A stretch of 64,000 bases of DNA from Candidatus Thiodiazotropha sp. (ex Myrtea sp. 'scaly one' KF741663) (GTDB lineage Bacteria > Pseudomonadota > Gammaproteobacteria > Chromatiales > Chromatiaceae). The position numbers were made by a program, and so were the translations under genes. The stretch covers positions 1-64,000 of the forward strand of contig JAHXIQ010000004.1 of assembly GCA_025655555.1 (NCBI GenBank). The letters are read 5' to 3'. Numbering within the stretch: the stretch's first letter is position 1; the number at the start of each line of letters is the position of its first letter. Below are positions 9,024-16,902 of the stretch, piece by piece. The notes beneath the pieces are model-generated. The model did no database searches. It saw only the letters and a program-made list of their open reading frames with translations, and was not told where the DNA came from.

Positions 9024-9758
9024 TTACTCTGCAAAGTCCCCCCAGAGGACTTGAATCGCTGCAATAGCTGCCAAAGGTGCAGTCTCGGTACGCATGATCC
9101 GGGGGCCGAGTTTGATCCCGGTGTAACTCTGCCCCTTGGCCAGTTTTCGTTCCTCTGAACTCAACCCGCCCTCCGGGCCGACAAGAATGCAGATGGTGCC
9201 TTTGGGTTTTTTGATTTCGGCTAGCGTTTTGTTGCTGCGGTGATCCAGCAGGAGGGAGGTGTGGGCGGTCTGCGTTGAGACGGCGCTGCCGATCTCTACG
9301 GGGTTGTCGAGTTCTGGCAGTAGAGCCCGGCCTGATTGTTCGCAGGCATTGATGATGATCTTCTGCCAGTGAGCCATACGGCTGGCCCGTTTCTTCTCGT
9401 TGAGCTTGACCACGCAGCGTTTGGTGAAGACTGGGGTGATACGGGTGACGCCCAGTTCGGTGGCCTTCTGCAGGGCGAAGTCCATGCGCTCTCCACGGGA
9501 GATGCCGAGCATCAGCTGGATGGCGAGCTTGGGTGTGTTCTCTTCACGGATCAGTTCACCGATGGTGGCGGATGCACCATGCTTGCTGATCTCACTGAGG
9601 GTGGCGGTGAACTCCCCACCTTGATTGTTAAAGAGGGCAATGCTGTCGCCGGACTGTAGCCGCAGAACGTGGTACAGATGGTGAGAAGAGTCCTCTTCGA
9701 GGGTGATTTGTCGACCGCTTTGAAGCGGTTGTTCTGTATAGACGCGCTGTATTCTCAT
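9024..9758 (-). CDS. rsmE: 16S rRNA (uracil-1498-N3)-methyltransferase
   Basis: RsmE methylates N3 of U1498 in 16S rRNA using S-adenosylmethionine. The 244-aa protein has the family layout: an N-terminal PUA-like domain (MRIQRVYTEQ..., about 1-70) and a C-terminal SPOUT knot with the signature LVGPEGGLSSEE and the closing LGPRIMRTETA block. The length matches the E. coli protein (243 aa). It begins two bases after the stop of rnfE in the same direction, so it is most likely the last gene of the rnf transcript. Confidence 0.95.
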   Translation of the reverse strand: MRIQRVYTEQPLQSGRQITLEEDSSHHLYHVLRLQSGDSIALFNNQGGEFTATLSEISKHGASATIGELIREENTPKLAIQLMLGISRGERMDFALQKATELGVTRITPVFTKRCVVKLNEKKRASRMAHWQKIIINACEQSGRALLPELDNPVEIGSAVSTQTAHTSLLLDHRSNKTLAEIKKPKGTICILVGPEGGLSSEERKLAKGQSYTGIKLGPRIMRTETAPLAAIAAIQVLWGDFAE

Positions 9759-9760
9759 GG

Positions 9761-10453
9761 TCAGGTGGTGACGCCCGCTGCTCCCTCTGAGGTTTCTGTT
9801 TGTGTGGTTGCTTTGGCTACCACCCGTTTATCAATAAGGTTTTTTACCATGATCAGCAGGCCGAGACCAATAAATGCGCCTGGGGGAAGGATGGCAATGA
9901 GCATGCCGGGGAAGTTTTCGATTTTCAGGGTCATGCCTCTGGCGACCTCACCAAACATCAGGTGAGCCTGATCGAAGAGGGTTCCCTGGCCCACCAGTTC
10001 ACGCATACCACCGAGGGTGACCAGCACCAGGGTGAAGCCGATGCCGATGCTGAGGCCATCGACCAGTGAACGCTGCAGGTTGTTTTTGGAAGCAAACGCC
10101 TCGGCACGGCCAATGATGGCGCAGTTGGTAACAATCAACGGAATGAAGATACCGAGGATCTTATGCAGTTCGTGGAAATAGGCGTTCATGCCCAATTCGA
10201 TGGCGGTGACGAAGGAGGCGATGACCATCACAAAGACTGGCAGCCGGACTTCCGGACGTACAAAGTTTCGAATCAGTGAGACAGTGGCGTTGGACGAGAC
10301 CAGCACAGCGGTAGTGGCCAGTCCCAGACCGAGGCCGTTAATGGCTGTGTTGGTAACCGCCAGCAGGGGGCAAAGTCCAAGCAGGGCGACCAGTGCCTGG
10401 TTATTGTTCCAGAGACCGTCGGTGATGATGTTGCGAAAGCCGGTTTCTGCCAT
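9761..10453 (-). CDS. rnfE: Rnf electron transport complex subunit E
   Basis: Integral membrane subunit of the ion-translocating ferredoxin:NAD+ oxidoreductase (Rnf/Rsx), 230 aa with about six spans. RnfE and RnfA are paralogues with inverted topology that together coordinate an iron-sulfur centre in the membrane. The family pattern [19 protein letters not shown] near the N-terminus is clear. It is the last rnf gene in the operon, four bases after rnfG. Confidence 0.95.
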   Translation of the reverse strand: MAETGFRNIITDGLWNNNQALVALLGLCPLLAVTNTAINGLGLGLATTAVLVSSNATVSLIRNFVRPEVRLPVFVMVIASFVTAIELGMNAYFHELHKILGIFIPLIVTNCAIIGRAEAFASKNNLQRSLVDGLSIGIGFTLVLVTLGGMRELVGQGTLFDQAHLMFGEVARGMTLKIENFPGMLIAILPPGAFIGLGLLIMVKNLIDKRVVAKATTQTETSEGAAGVTT

Positions 10454-10457
10454 GGAG

Positions 10458-11105
10458 TTAGCCTTTTGCCGTCACACCGTCGGTGGACGCTTGCTTGTCA
10501 TACAGGGCATCTTTGTTGGCCTGCACATAAATCAGGGTTTTCTTCACCGCAGTGACGATGGAGCGCGGTGTGACCGTCGCACCGGTGAACTGATCGAATA
10601 CGCCGCCATCCCGTTTCACCCGCCACTTTTCAATCGATGGATTACCGAGGGATTTGCCGGTGAAGCTGTAGATCCAGTCGGAACGGGCTTCTTCCACCTT
10701 GTCACCCAGACCGGGGGTCTCTTTATGGCTGATCACGCGTACCCCGCCAAGGGTGCCGTCGTAGCGGACAGCAACCAGTAATTTGATCGGGCCGCTATAA
10801 CCGTCGGTAACCATGGTGGTGAGTACTGCCGCCACCGGTTCACCCTGCATGCGTCCCCGGTAGACAGTGGTGATTGGGGCGCCGAGTCGCTCCGGGTCTT
10901 CGACCTGCAGTGTATCCAGCACCATATCGTTGTCCACACTCTCGGATGGGACAAGGGCGTGCAGAGTACGCAGCAGGGTCTCGCGCTCATTGGCCGCGAT
11001 ACGCGCCTTGGTTGCTGCATGTGTGAATGCGACCAGTGAGGTGCCGGCAACAGCGAAGATGCCGAGGATGGCTGCAGCAAAAAAAACTGGCAGACGCTTA
11101 TCCAT
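10458..11105 (-). CDS. rnfG: Rnf electron transport complex subunit G (flavoprotein)
   Basis: Periplasm-facing flavin subunit with one N-terminal span (about 6-28) and an FMN-binding domain. The covalent-flavinylation motif DQFTGATVT lies at residues 171-179. In this family ApbE attaches FMN to a threonine there; no apbE lies in this window. I place the start at ATG 11105 because GGAGG sits eight bases upstream. An earlier in-frame ATG at 11120 has no such site. The start overlaps the last codons of rnfD by eight bases. Confidence 0.93.
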   Translation of the reverse strand: MDKRLPVFFAAAILGIFAVAGTSLVAFTHAATKARIAANERETLLRTLHALVPSESVDNDMVLDTLQVEDPERLGAPITTVYRGRMQGEPVAAVLTTMVTDGYSGPIKLLVAVRYDGTLGGVRVISHKETPGLGDKVEEARSDWIYSFTGKSLGNPSIEKWRVKRDGGVFDQFTGATVTPRSIVTAVKKTLIYVQANKDALYDKQASTDGVTAKG

Positions 11106-12141
11106 TCTTAATGCCTCCATGTCCGTAGACCCGGGGGCGGGTGTAGTAATCGATGGTGGGCGCAGCCATATTCATCAACAGGACGGCAAAGGCAACCGCA
11201 TCGGGATAGCCGCCCCAGGTGCGGATGATGTAGACCAATACACCGATCGCCGCACCATAGATCAGCTGCCCGGCACGGGTGGTGCTGGCGGTGACAGGAT
11301 CGGTGGCAATGAAGAAGGCACCCAGGATCGCGCCACCGCTGAAGACATGGAACAGTGGAAAGGGAAAGCTCTCCGGGTCAAACAACCAGAAGAGGGTGGC
11401 CATACCCACCAGGCCGGTGAGGAAGGCAAGAGGGATCTGCCAGGTGATGGTGCGTTTGTAGACCATCCAGATACCACCCATGAGGAACCAGTTACCGACC
11501 CACTCCCAGCCTTGTCCACCGAAATCACCCCACAACGGACTGGTTTGGATCTCGCTGATCATCTGGTTGAGATCGAGCTTGGTGCGCATCTCATCCAGCG
11601 GGGTGGCCATGGTGATCGCATCCAGGGTCAGGTCTACTGGCAGTGTGCCCGCGAACTTGAAGCTAAGTATCTCTCCCAGGCTAAGGCTGTTTTCTACCAA
11701 CAACTGTGGAGGCAGCCAACTGGTCATCTCCACCGGGTATGAGATCAGCAACAGCACATAGGCCGCCATGGCTGGATTGAAGGGGTTGTAACCCAGCCCA
11801 CCATACATCTGTTTGACCATGATGATGGCGAAGGCCATGCCGAGAACCACCAGCCACCAGGGTAATAGTGGGGGTATGGCAACGGCAAAAAGTAGTGCGG
11901 TGACCACTGCACTGAGATCGAATAGCGGTGGCAGCACAGGTCGTTTACGCAGCTTCATTACCAGTGCTTCAAAAGCAGCGGCAGAAGCTACGGCCAGGAT
12001 GACATTTAGCAGCACGCCCCAGCCAAAGTAAAAGATCAAGGCGATAGTGCCGGGTATCAGCGCCATAACGACCTGCAGCATCACCTTGTCGACCCGGTTG
12101 GGACGGCTGGTATGTGGCGAACTGTGGGTCTGGAATTCCAT
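11098..12141 (-). CDS. rnfD: Rnf electron transport complex subunit D
   Basis: Membrane flavoprotein subunit, 347 aa with about nine spans, homologous to NqrB. The sequence AITMATPL at 175-182 carries the threonine (Thr180) expected to bind FMN covalently. The conserved YNPFNPAM block is at 118-125. In the complex, RnfD passes electrons between the flavin of RnfG and cytoplasmic carriers and forms part of the ion path. It starts on the base that ends rnfC and overlaps the start of rnfG, so the operon is tightly coupled. Confidence 0.95.
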   Translation of the reverse strand: MEFQTHSSPHTSRPNRVDKVMLQVVMALIPGTIALIFYFGWGVLLNVILAVASAAAFEALVMKLRKRPVLPPLFDLSAVVTALLFAVAIPPLLPWWLVVLGMAFAIIMVKQMYGGLGYNPFNPAMAAYVLLLISYPVEMTSWLPPQLLVENSLSLGEILSFKFAGTLPVDLTLDAITMATPLDEMRTKLDLNQMISEIQTSPLWGDFGGQGWEWVGNWFLMGGIWMVYKRTITWQIPLAFLTGLVGMATLFWLFDPESFPFPLFHVFSGGAILGAFFIATDPVTASTTRAGQLIYGAAIGVLVYIIRTWGGYPDAVAFAVLLMNMAAPTIDYYTRPRVYGHGGIKNG

Positions 12142-13838
12142 CAGGACTGCTGCTCCGTTTCATGCTCGGGTGTGGACGCTTGTGTTGCCTTGCGGCGTTG
12201 CTCCACTGCCTCTATCTTGGCCTGCTGAGCAGGTGTCAGGTTTTCAGTATTCTTGGGTTGGGCCTGCTGCTTTGCCTTCTTCTCCGCAGCCCGTTTCATG
12301 GCAGCTTCGATAGCGGCCTGCTTGCTCTCCTTGTCGGAGGCTTCGGGTTTGGTGGCTTTTTTAGCGGGCGGTTTTTTATCCAGGGCCTCCTTCTTCTTGC
12401 GTAACCTGGCCTTGCGTGCCGCCTCCAGCCGTTCCAGCCGGGCGACACGGGCATCATGGCGTTGCTTGGCGTGCTCTGATTCCCGGCGCTCCTGCTCCTG
12501 AGCCCAACTCTCATGTTTGGCGAAGCGATAGTACTGTACCAGCGGAATGTGAGAGGGGCAGACGTGAGAACAGCAGCCACACTCGATGCAGTCGAAGAGG
12601 TTGTAGTCTTGTACCTTCTCCAGGTCCTTGGCCCGGCTGTACCAATACATCTGCTGGGGCAGGAGGTTGGCCGGGCAGACATCCGCACACCGACCGCAGC
12701 GGATACAGGCCTGGGCCGCTTCGGGGCGGGGGAGTTCTTCGGGCGTGGGACAGAGCAGACAGTTGCTGCCTTTCGTGATAGGTATGGCATCCGTTGCAAG
12801 ATCGAAACCCATCATCGGGCCGCCCATGATCAATTGTTGCGGGTTGTTCTGATAGCCTCCCGCCTGAGCAATAAGCTCGCTCGCAGGGGTGCCGATCATA
12901 GCCTGGAAGTTGCCCGGCTCGCGGATACCTTCACCGGTTATGGTTACCAGGCGTGAGATGAGCGGCTTACCTTCCAACACTGCGTCTGCGATGGCTGCCG
13001 CTGTGGCCACGTTGTGGCAGATCACGTCGACCTGCGCCGGCAGTCCGGAACTGGGCACCTCACGTCCGGTGAGAATTCGGATCAGCTGCTTCTCACCGCC
13101 GCTTGGGTAGAGGGTGGGGATGCGAATCACTTCAATGGGCTCGTCGTCCTGCACCAGGTTGTGCAAGGCCAGAATTGCCTCGGATTTATTATCCTCGATG
13201 GCGATCAGGCACTCTTCGCTCTGCAGCATGTGTTGCAGGATGCGTACACCGGCCATCACCCGTTCCGGCTCATCCTGCATCAGACGGTCGTCGCAGGTGA
13301 TGTAGGGTTCGCACTCTGCGCCGTTGATGATCAGCGTCTTGATCGGCTTGCCGGGATTGAGCTTGACTGCCGAAGGAAAGGTAGCGCCGCCCATACCGAC
13401 AATGCCCGATTCGCGGATACGCTCCCGCAGCGTTTTGGCGTCGGCGGAGAGGTAATCGGTAATAGGCAGAGGAAGCTCACTCCATTCGTCCCGACCATCC
13501 GGTTCGATAACGATGCACTCTCCCGGCAGACCCGAGGGATGGGGTATAGGATGATCACTAATCTCAAGCACCGTGCCGGAAGTCGGGGCATGCAGGGGCG
13601 CGGTCACAGGAGCGGATGCGTCAGCGATCTTCTGCCCTTTAAAGACGTGTTGTCCGACTTCGATCAGGGGTTGTGCCGGTACGCCGATGTGCTGATGCAG
13701 AGGCAGGACCAGACGTTTAGGCAGGCTGGTCTGTTGGGCTGGACGGGTTAGGGAGATATCCTTATGTTCCGGCAGGTGCAGACCGCCGTGGAATTTCCAC
13801 AGCTCTCTGGATTTGCCTCTCTTCGCTTCGACGTACAT
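12141..13838 (-). CDS. rnfC: Rnf electron transport complex subunit C
   Basis: Peripheral cytoplasmic subunit, 565 aa, with NADH/FMN-binding NuoF-like and SLBB regions (GMGGATFPSAVK at 149-160) and two 4Fe-4S motifs starting at Cys378 (CIRCGRCADVCP) and Cys417 (CIECGCCSHVCP). Residues from about 440 onward form a Lys/Ala/Glu-rich, probably coiled-coil tail. Such tails vary widely in length among proteobacterial RnfC proteins; this one is of moderate size (enteric RsxC is longer). RnfC is where electrons are exchanged with NAD(H). The gene starts a few bases after rnfB. Confidence 0.95.
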   Translation of the reverse strand: MYVEAKRGKSRELWKFHGGLHLPEHKDISLTRPAQQTSLPKRLVLPLHQHIGVPAQPLIEVGQHVFKGQKIADASAPVTAPLHAPTSGTVLEISDHPIPHPSGLPGECIVIEPDGRDEWSELPLPITDYLSADAKTLRERIRESGIVGMGGATFPSAVKLNPGKPIKTLIINGAECEPYITCDDRLMQDEPERVMAGVRILQHMLQSEECLIAIEDNKSEAILALHNLVQDDEPIEVIRIPTLYPSGGEKQLIRILTGREVPSSGLPAQVDVICHNVATAAAIADAVLEGKPLISRLVTITGEGIREPGNFQAMIGTPASELIAQAGGYQNNPQQLIMGGPMMGFDLATDAIPITKGSNCLLCPTPEELPRPEAAQACIRCGRCADVCPANLLPQQMYWYSRAKDLEKVQDYNLFDCIECGCCSHVCPSHIPLVQYYRFAKHESWAQEQERRESEHAKQRHDARVARLERLEAARKARLRKKKEALDKKPPAKKATKPEASDKESKQAAIEAAMKRAAEKKAKQQAQPKNTENLTPAQQAKIEAVEQRRKATQASTPEHETEQQS

Positions 13839-13841
13839 AGA

Positions 13842-14411
13842 TTAATTTAGTAGTGGTGCGGTAGCGATCGGTTCCTGGCCATTGTCTGGGAAGGGCCAGC
13901 GCCAGTTGTCGGTAGTTTGGGAAATGGGTTCCATGATGATGCAGTCTACCGGGCAAGGCGGTAAACAGCGCTCGCAACCGGTGCACTCATCCTCAATGAC
14001 CACGTGCATCTGCTTGGCGGCGCCGATGATCGCATCCACCGGGCAAGCCTGCAGACAGAGGGTGCAGCCGATGCACTCCTGTTCTTTGATTATGGCGATT
14101 GCCTTGGGTTTCTCCTCGGCGGCTTCGGCATCAAGTGGTATGGGATCACGGCCAAGCAGGTCGGCCAGAGCGACCATCGTCGCCTCCCCACCGGGCGGGC
14201 ATCGGTTGATCTCCGCCTCCCCTGTTGCGATGGCCTCTGCATAGGGACGGCAACCGGCAAAGCTGCACTGGCCGCATTGGGTTTGAGGTAGCAGTTTCTC
14301 GATCTGATCGGTGATCGGATCTCCCTCCACATGAAAGCGGATGTTGGCATAGCCCAGCAGCAGACCGAAGGCTGCAGCCAGTGCGGTGATGGCGATGATG
14401 GCAATCAGCAC
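13842..14411 (-). CDS. rnfB: Rnf electron transport complex subunit B (ferredoxin-like)
   Basis: Iron-sulfur subunit anchored by one N-terminal span (residues 2-21). A four-cysteine Fe4S domain follows (Cys46, 49, 54, 71), then two ferredoxin CX2CX2CX3CP motifs from Cys113 and Cys143. It receives or donates ferredoxin-level electrons. I chose GTG at 14411, ten bases after the rnfA stop, because the resulting N-terminus (MLIAIIAI...) matches normal RnfB proteins. The frame can be extended to a TTG at 14444 that overlaps rnfA, which seems less likely. Confidence 0.92.
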   Translation of the reverse strand: MLIAIIAITALAAAFGLLLGYANIRFHVEGDPITDQIEKLLPQTQCGQCSFAGCRPYAEAIATGEAEINRCPPGGEATMVALADLLGRDPIPLDAEAAEEKPKAIAIIKEQECIGCTLCLQACPVDAIIGAAKQMHVVIEDECTGCERCLPPCPVDCIIMEPISQTTDNWRWPFPDNGQEPIATAPLLN

Positions 14412-14421
14412 GACATCACGC

Positions 14422-15003
14422 TCATGTGGCCACCAGGCCGGCAAAGCCCATAAAGGCCATCGACATCAAACCGGCAGTGATCAACGCAATGGCATTGCCC
14501 TGTAGGGGTTCCGGTACATCAGCGACAGCGACTCTCTCTCGGACAGCGGCGAAAAGCACCAGTACCAGTGAGAAACCGGCAGCGGCGCCAAAACCATAGA
14601 GGGCCGACTCGATGAAGCCGTGCTGCTCCTGGGTATTGAGCAGGGCGACCCCGAGCACGGCGCAGTTGGTGGTGATCAATGGCAGGAAGATACCGAGTAC
14701 CTGATAGAGCATGGGGCTGGTCTTGTGCATCACCATCTCGGTGAACTGCACCACCACAGCAATAACCAGGATGAAGGCAATGGTACGCAGATACTCAATG
14801 CCCAATGGCACCAGCATATATTCATTGACCAGGTAGGAGCAGATGGAGGAGAGGGTAAGGACGAAAGTGGTCGCCAAACCCATACCGGTGGCGGTCTCCA
14901 GCTTGCGCGAGACACCCATGAAAGGACACAGCCCCAGGAACTTCACCAAGACGAAGTTGTTCACCAGAACCGTGCTGATCAGGATAAGTGCGTACTCTTG
15001 CAT
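14422..15003 (-). CDS. rnfA: Rnf electron transport complex subunit A
   Basis: First gene of the rnf operon; 193 aa with six predicted spans and the family block [18 protein letters not shown] near the N-terminus. RnfA pairs with RnfE to hold a membrane iron-sulfur cluster and forms the core ion channel. The full set A-B-C-D-G-E is present with no missing member, so a working Rnf complex can be expected. In sulfur oxidisers and diazotrophs this complex commonly supplies low-potential ferredoxin. Confidence 0.95.
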   Translation of the reverse strand: MQEYALILISTVLVNNFVLVKFLGLCPFMGVSRKLETATGMGLATTFVLTLSSICSYLVNEYMLVPLGIEYLRTIAFILVIAVVVQFTEMVMHKTSPMLYQVLGIFLPLITTNCAVLGVALLNTQEQHGFIESALYGFGAAAGFSLVLVLFAAVRERVAVADVPEPLQGNAIALITAGLMSMAFMGFAGLVAT

Positions 15004-15368
15004 GAAAAAATCAGATTAAAAAAACACAATCCGCTAAGGATAAGCGGCCGCCAAGCCTCTTACAACTCGTCTCTGTAATGGAATATTCTCAGCTACTATG
15101 CGCCAAGTTACCTCTCGAAGGCATTGATAAGCCGCAAATGCGCCTCGCAGGAGATGAGAAAAAGAGGTGCTGACAGGCTCCCGCGCAGCTGACTATCCAT
15201 GATAGTCTTTGCCGACCCCTGTCATCATGTATTAGGGGTGAGTCGATACCGGCAGCCGCATAACTTGTGGCCATTTGCCGGATATTCGCTGAATAATAAA
15301 TCAAAAGCTGTCGGGATTTTTTCTTTGAGTGAGCCCGAGAGCGACACCCAAGAGGATGAGGCATAAAC
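15004..15368 (+). other. rnf/metY divergent region with structured metY leader
   Basis: This 365-bp gap separates the divergent rnfA and metY genes. On the metY side lie two inverted repeats: GACTATC-CAT-GATAGTC (15191-15207) and ACCCCT-N13-AGGGGT (15215-15239). A 31-codon frame (15078-15173) ends just before them but lacks a good ribosome site. I could not match the leader to a SAM or SAH riboswitch consensus by eye. AAGAGGATGAGG precedes the metY ATG. Confidence 0.4.
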
Positions 15369-16646
15369 ATGAAACTAGAATCCCTGGCGTTGCACGCAGG
15401 CTATTCATCGGAACCCACCACCAAGGCGGCTGCGGTACCGATCTACCAGACCACCTCCTATACCTTTGATAATACCCAGCATGGTGCGGACCTGTTCGAT
15501 CTGAAGGTGGCGGGTAATATCTACACCCGCATCATGAATCCGACCACTGCCGTGTTGGAGCAACGCCTGACCGAGATGGAGGGCGGTATCGGCGCCTTGG
15601 CGGTGGCTTCCGGTATGTCGGCCATTACCTATGCCATCCAGTGTATTGCCATGGCAGGTGACAATATTGTCAGTACCAGTCAGCTCTACGGTGGCACCTA
15701 CAATCTTTTCGCCCACACCTTTCCTCGCCAGGGTATCGATGTGCGCATGGCCTCTTTTGATGACTATGAGAAGCTGGAGAGCCTGATCGACGAGAAGACC
15801 AAGGCGCTCTTTTGTGAATCGATCGGGAATCCGGCCGGCAACATAGTGGATCTGGAGAAGCTGGCTGAGATCGCTCACCGTCATGGGTTGCCGCTGATCG
15901 TCGACAATACGGTGGCTACTCCCTATCTCTGCCGCGTTTTCGATCATGGTGCCGATATCGTGATTCACTCCCTGACCAAGTATATTGGTGGACACGGCAC
16001 CTCCGTCGGCGGCATCATTGTCGATTCGGGCAAGTTCGACTGGGTGGCCAACAAAGCGCGCTTTCCTATGCTCAACGAGCCTGATCCCTCCTACCACGGT
16101 GTGGTCTATACCGAGGCCCTGGGTCCGGCGGCCTACATCGCACGCTGCCGGGTGGTGCCCCTGCGTAATACCGGATCGGCGCTGTCTCCACACAATGCAT
16201 TCCTGATCATGCAAGGCCTGGAGACCCTTGGCCTGCGTATGGAGCGTCACTGCGAAAACAGCCTGAAAGTGGCTGAATATCTCAAGCGGCAACCCCTGGT
16301 GAAGTGGGTCAACTATGCGGCGCTGCCGGAGAGTCCTCACTATGAGCGCTGCCAGAAGATCACTAAAGGCCAGGCATCGGGCATTCTCAGTTTCGGTATT
16401 GAAGGCGGCATCGAAGCCGGCGCCCGTTTTATCGATGCCCTGCAGATGATTCTGCGGCTGGTCAATATCGGCGACGCCAAATCCCTGGCCTGCCATCCGG
16501 CCTCCACGACTCATCGTCAGCTCAATGAAGAAGAGTTGAAGACCGCTGGTGTGAGTGCCGATATGGTGCGCCTCTCCATCGGTATCGAGCATGTGGACGA
16601 TATCATTGCCGATATCGAGCAGGCACTGGTGGCGGCAAAGGGCTGA
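15369..16646 (+). CDS. metY: O-acetylhomoserine sulfhydrylase / aminocarboxypropyltransferase
   Basis: PLP enzyme of the Cys/Met-metabolism family, 425 aa. It joins O-acetylhomoserine with sulfide (or methanethiol) to make homocysteine (or methionine). Seen: [11 protein letters not shown] at 81-91, the PLP phosphate region, Asp179 in IVDN, and Schiff-base Lys204 in [11 protein letters not shown] length above 400 aa and the YGGTYNLF block favour MetY over the shorter MetB/MetC relatives. Direct sulfide capture suits a sulfur-oxidising lifestyle (inference). It has its own promoter region and ends before a bidirectional terminator. Confidence 0.93.
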   Translation: MKLESLALHAGYSSEPTTKAAAVPIYQTTSYTFDNTQHGADLFDLKVAGNIYTRIMNPTTAVLEQRLTEMEGGIGALAVASGMSAITYAIQCIAMAGDNIVSTSQLYGGTYNLFAHTFPRQGIDVRMASFDDYEKLESLIDEKTKALFCESIGNPAGNIVDLEKLAEIAHRHGLPLIVDNTVATPYLCRVFDHGADIVIHSLTKYIGGHGTSVGGIIVDSGKFDWVANKARFPMLNEPDPSYHGVVYTEALGPAAYIARCRVVPLRNTGSALSPHNAFLIMQGLETLGLRMERHCENSLKVAEYLKRQPLVKWVNYAALPESPHYERCQKITKGQASGILSFGIEGGIEAGARFIDALQMILRLVNIGDAKSLACHPASTTHRQLNEEELKTAGVSADMVRLSIGIEHVDDIIADIEQALVAAKG

Positions 16647-16732
16647 ATTGAGGTCATCGACCTTTCGGTCGTCAGAAGGTCCCCTTACTCCAAGCCCTCC
16701 CCCATAGTGAAAGGGACAGGGTGAGGGGGTGC

Positions 16733-16781
16733 AGGTAGCCGATCAGCAGGCGGAAAAGGTTGAGACCGCGGTTACAGAGAT
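16733..16781 (-). pseudogene. short metG-derived fragment
   Basis: This stretch resembles 20528-20574 inside metG, with about 29 of the first 34 bases identical by eye. Read on the minus strand it encodes [12 protein letters not shown], against [12 protein letters not shown] in MetG. No start codon or longer frame exists around it. It lies between metY and the decaheme gene, about 3 kb from the end of intact metG. It looks like the leftover of a partial duplication. Confidence 0.6.
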
Positions 16782-16826
16782 TGCCCAATACGGGTAATCA
16801 ATTTGTCGCAGCTTGCAGAAAAGAAT

Positions 16827-16854
16827 AAACCCATCCTGTTTAAAGGATGGGTTT
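16827..16854. terminator. bidirectional terminator between metY and decaheme gene
   Basis: Perfect 11-bp inverted repeat AAACCCATCCT / AGGATGGGTTT with a six-base loop. A-rich and T-rich flanks make it usable from both convergent genes. Confidence 0.8.
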
Positions 16855-16902
16855 AATACAAGCGCCGGATTCAGCGTCCTTGCTGTCTAAGCAACTTTCC
16901 GC

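Noticed and set aside
13014-13751. 245-codon plus-strand frame opposite rnfC
   Set aside because: Shadow of rnfC with no recognisable motif.
15100-15240. SAM or SAH riboswitch upstream of metY
   Set aside because: I could not align the leader to any class consensus by eye; kept only as a structured leader.
15405-16592. 395-codon minus-strand frame opposite metY
   Set aside because: It lies wholly under metY, which has intact PLP motifs; the reverse frame has no family signature.
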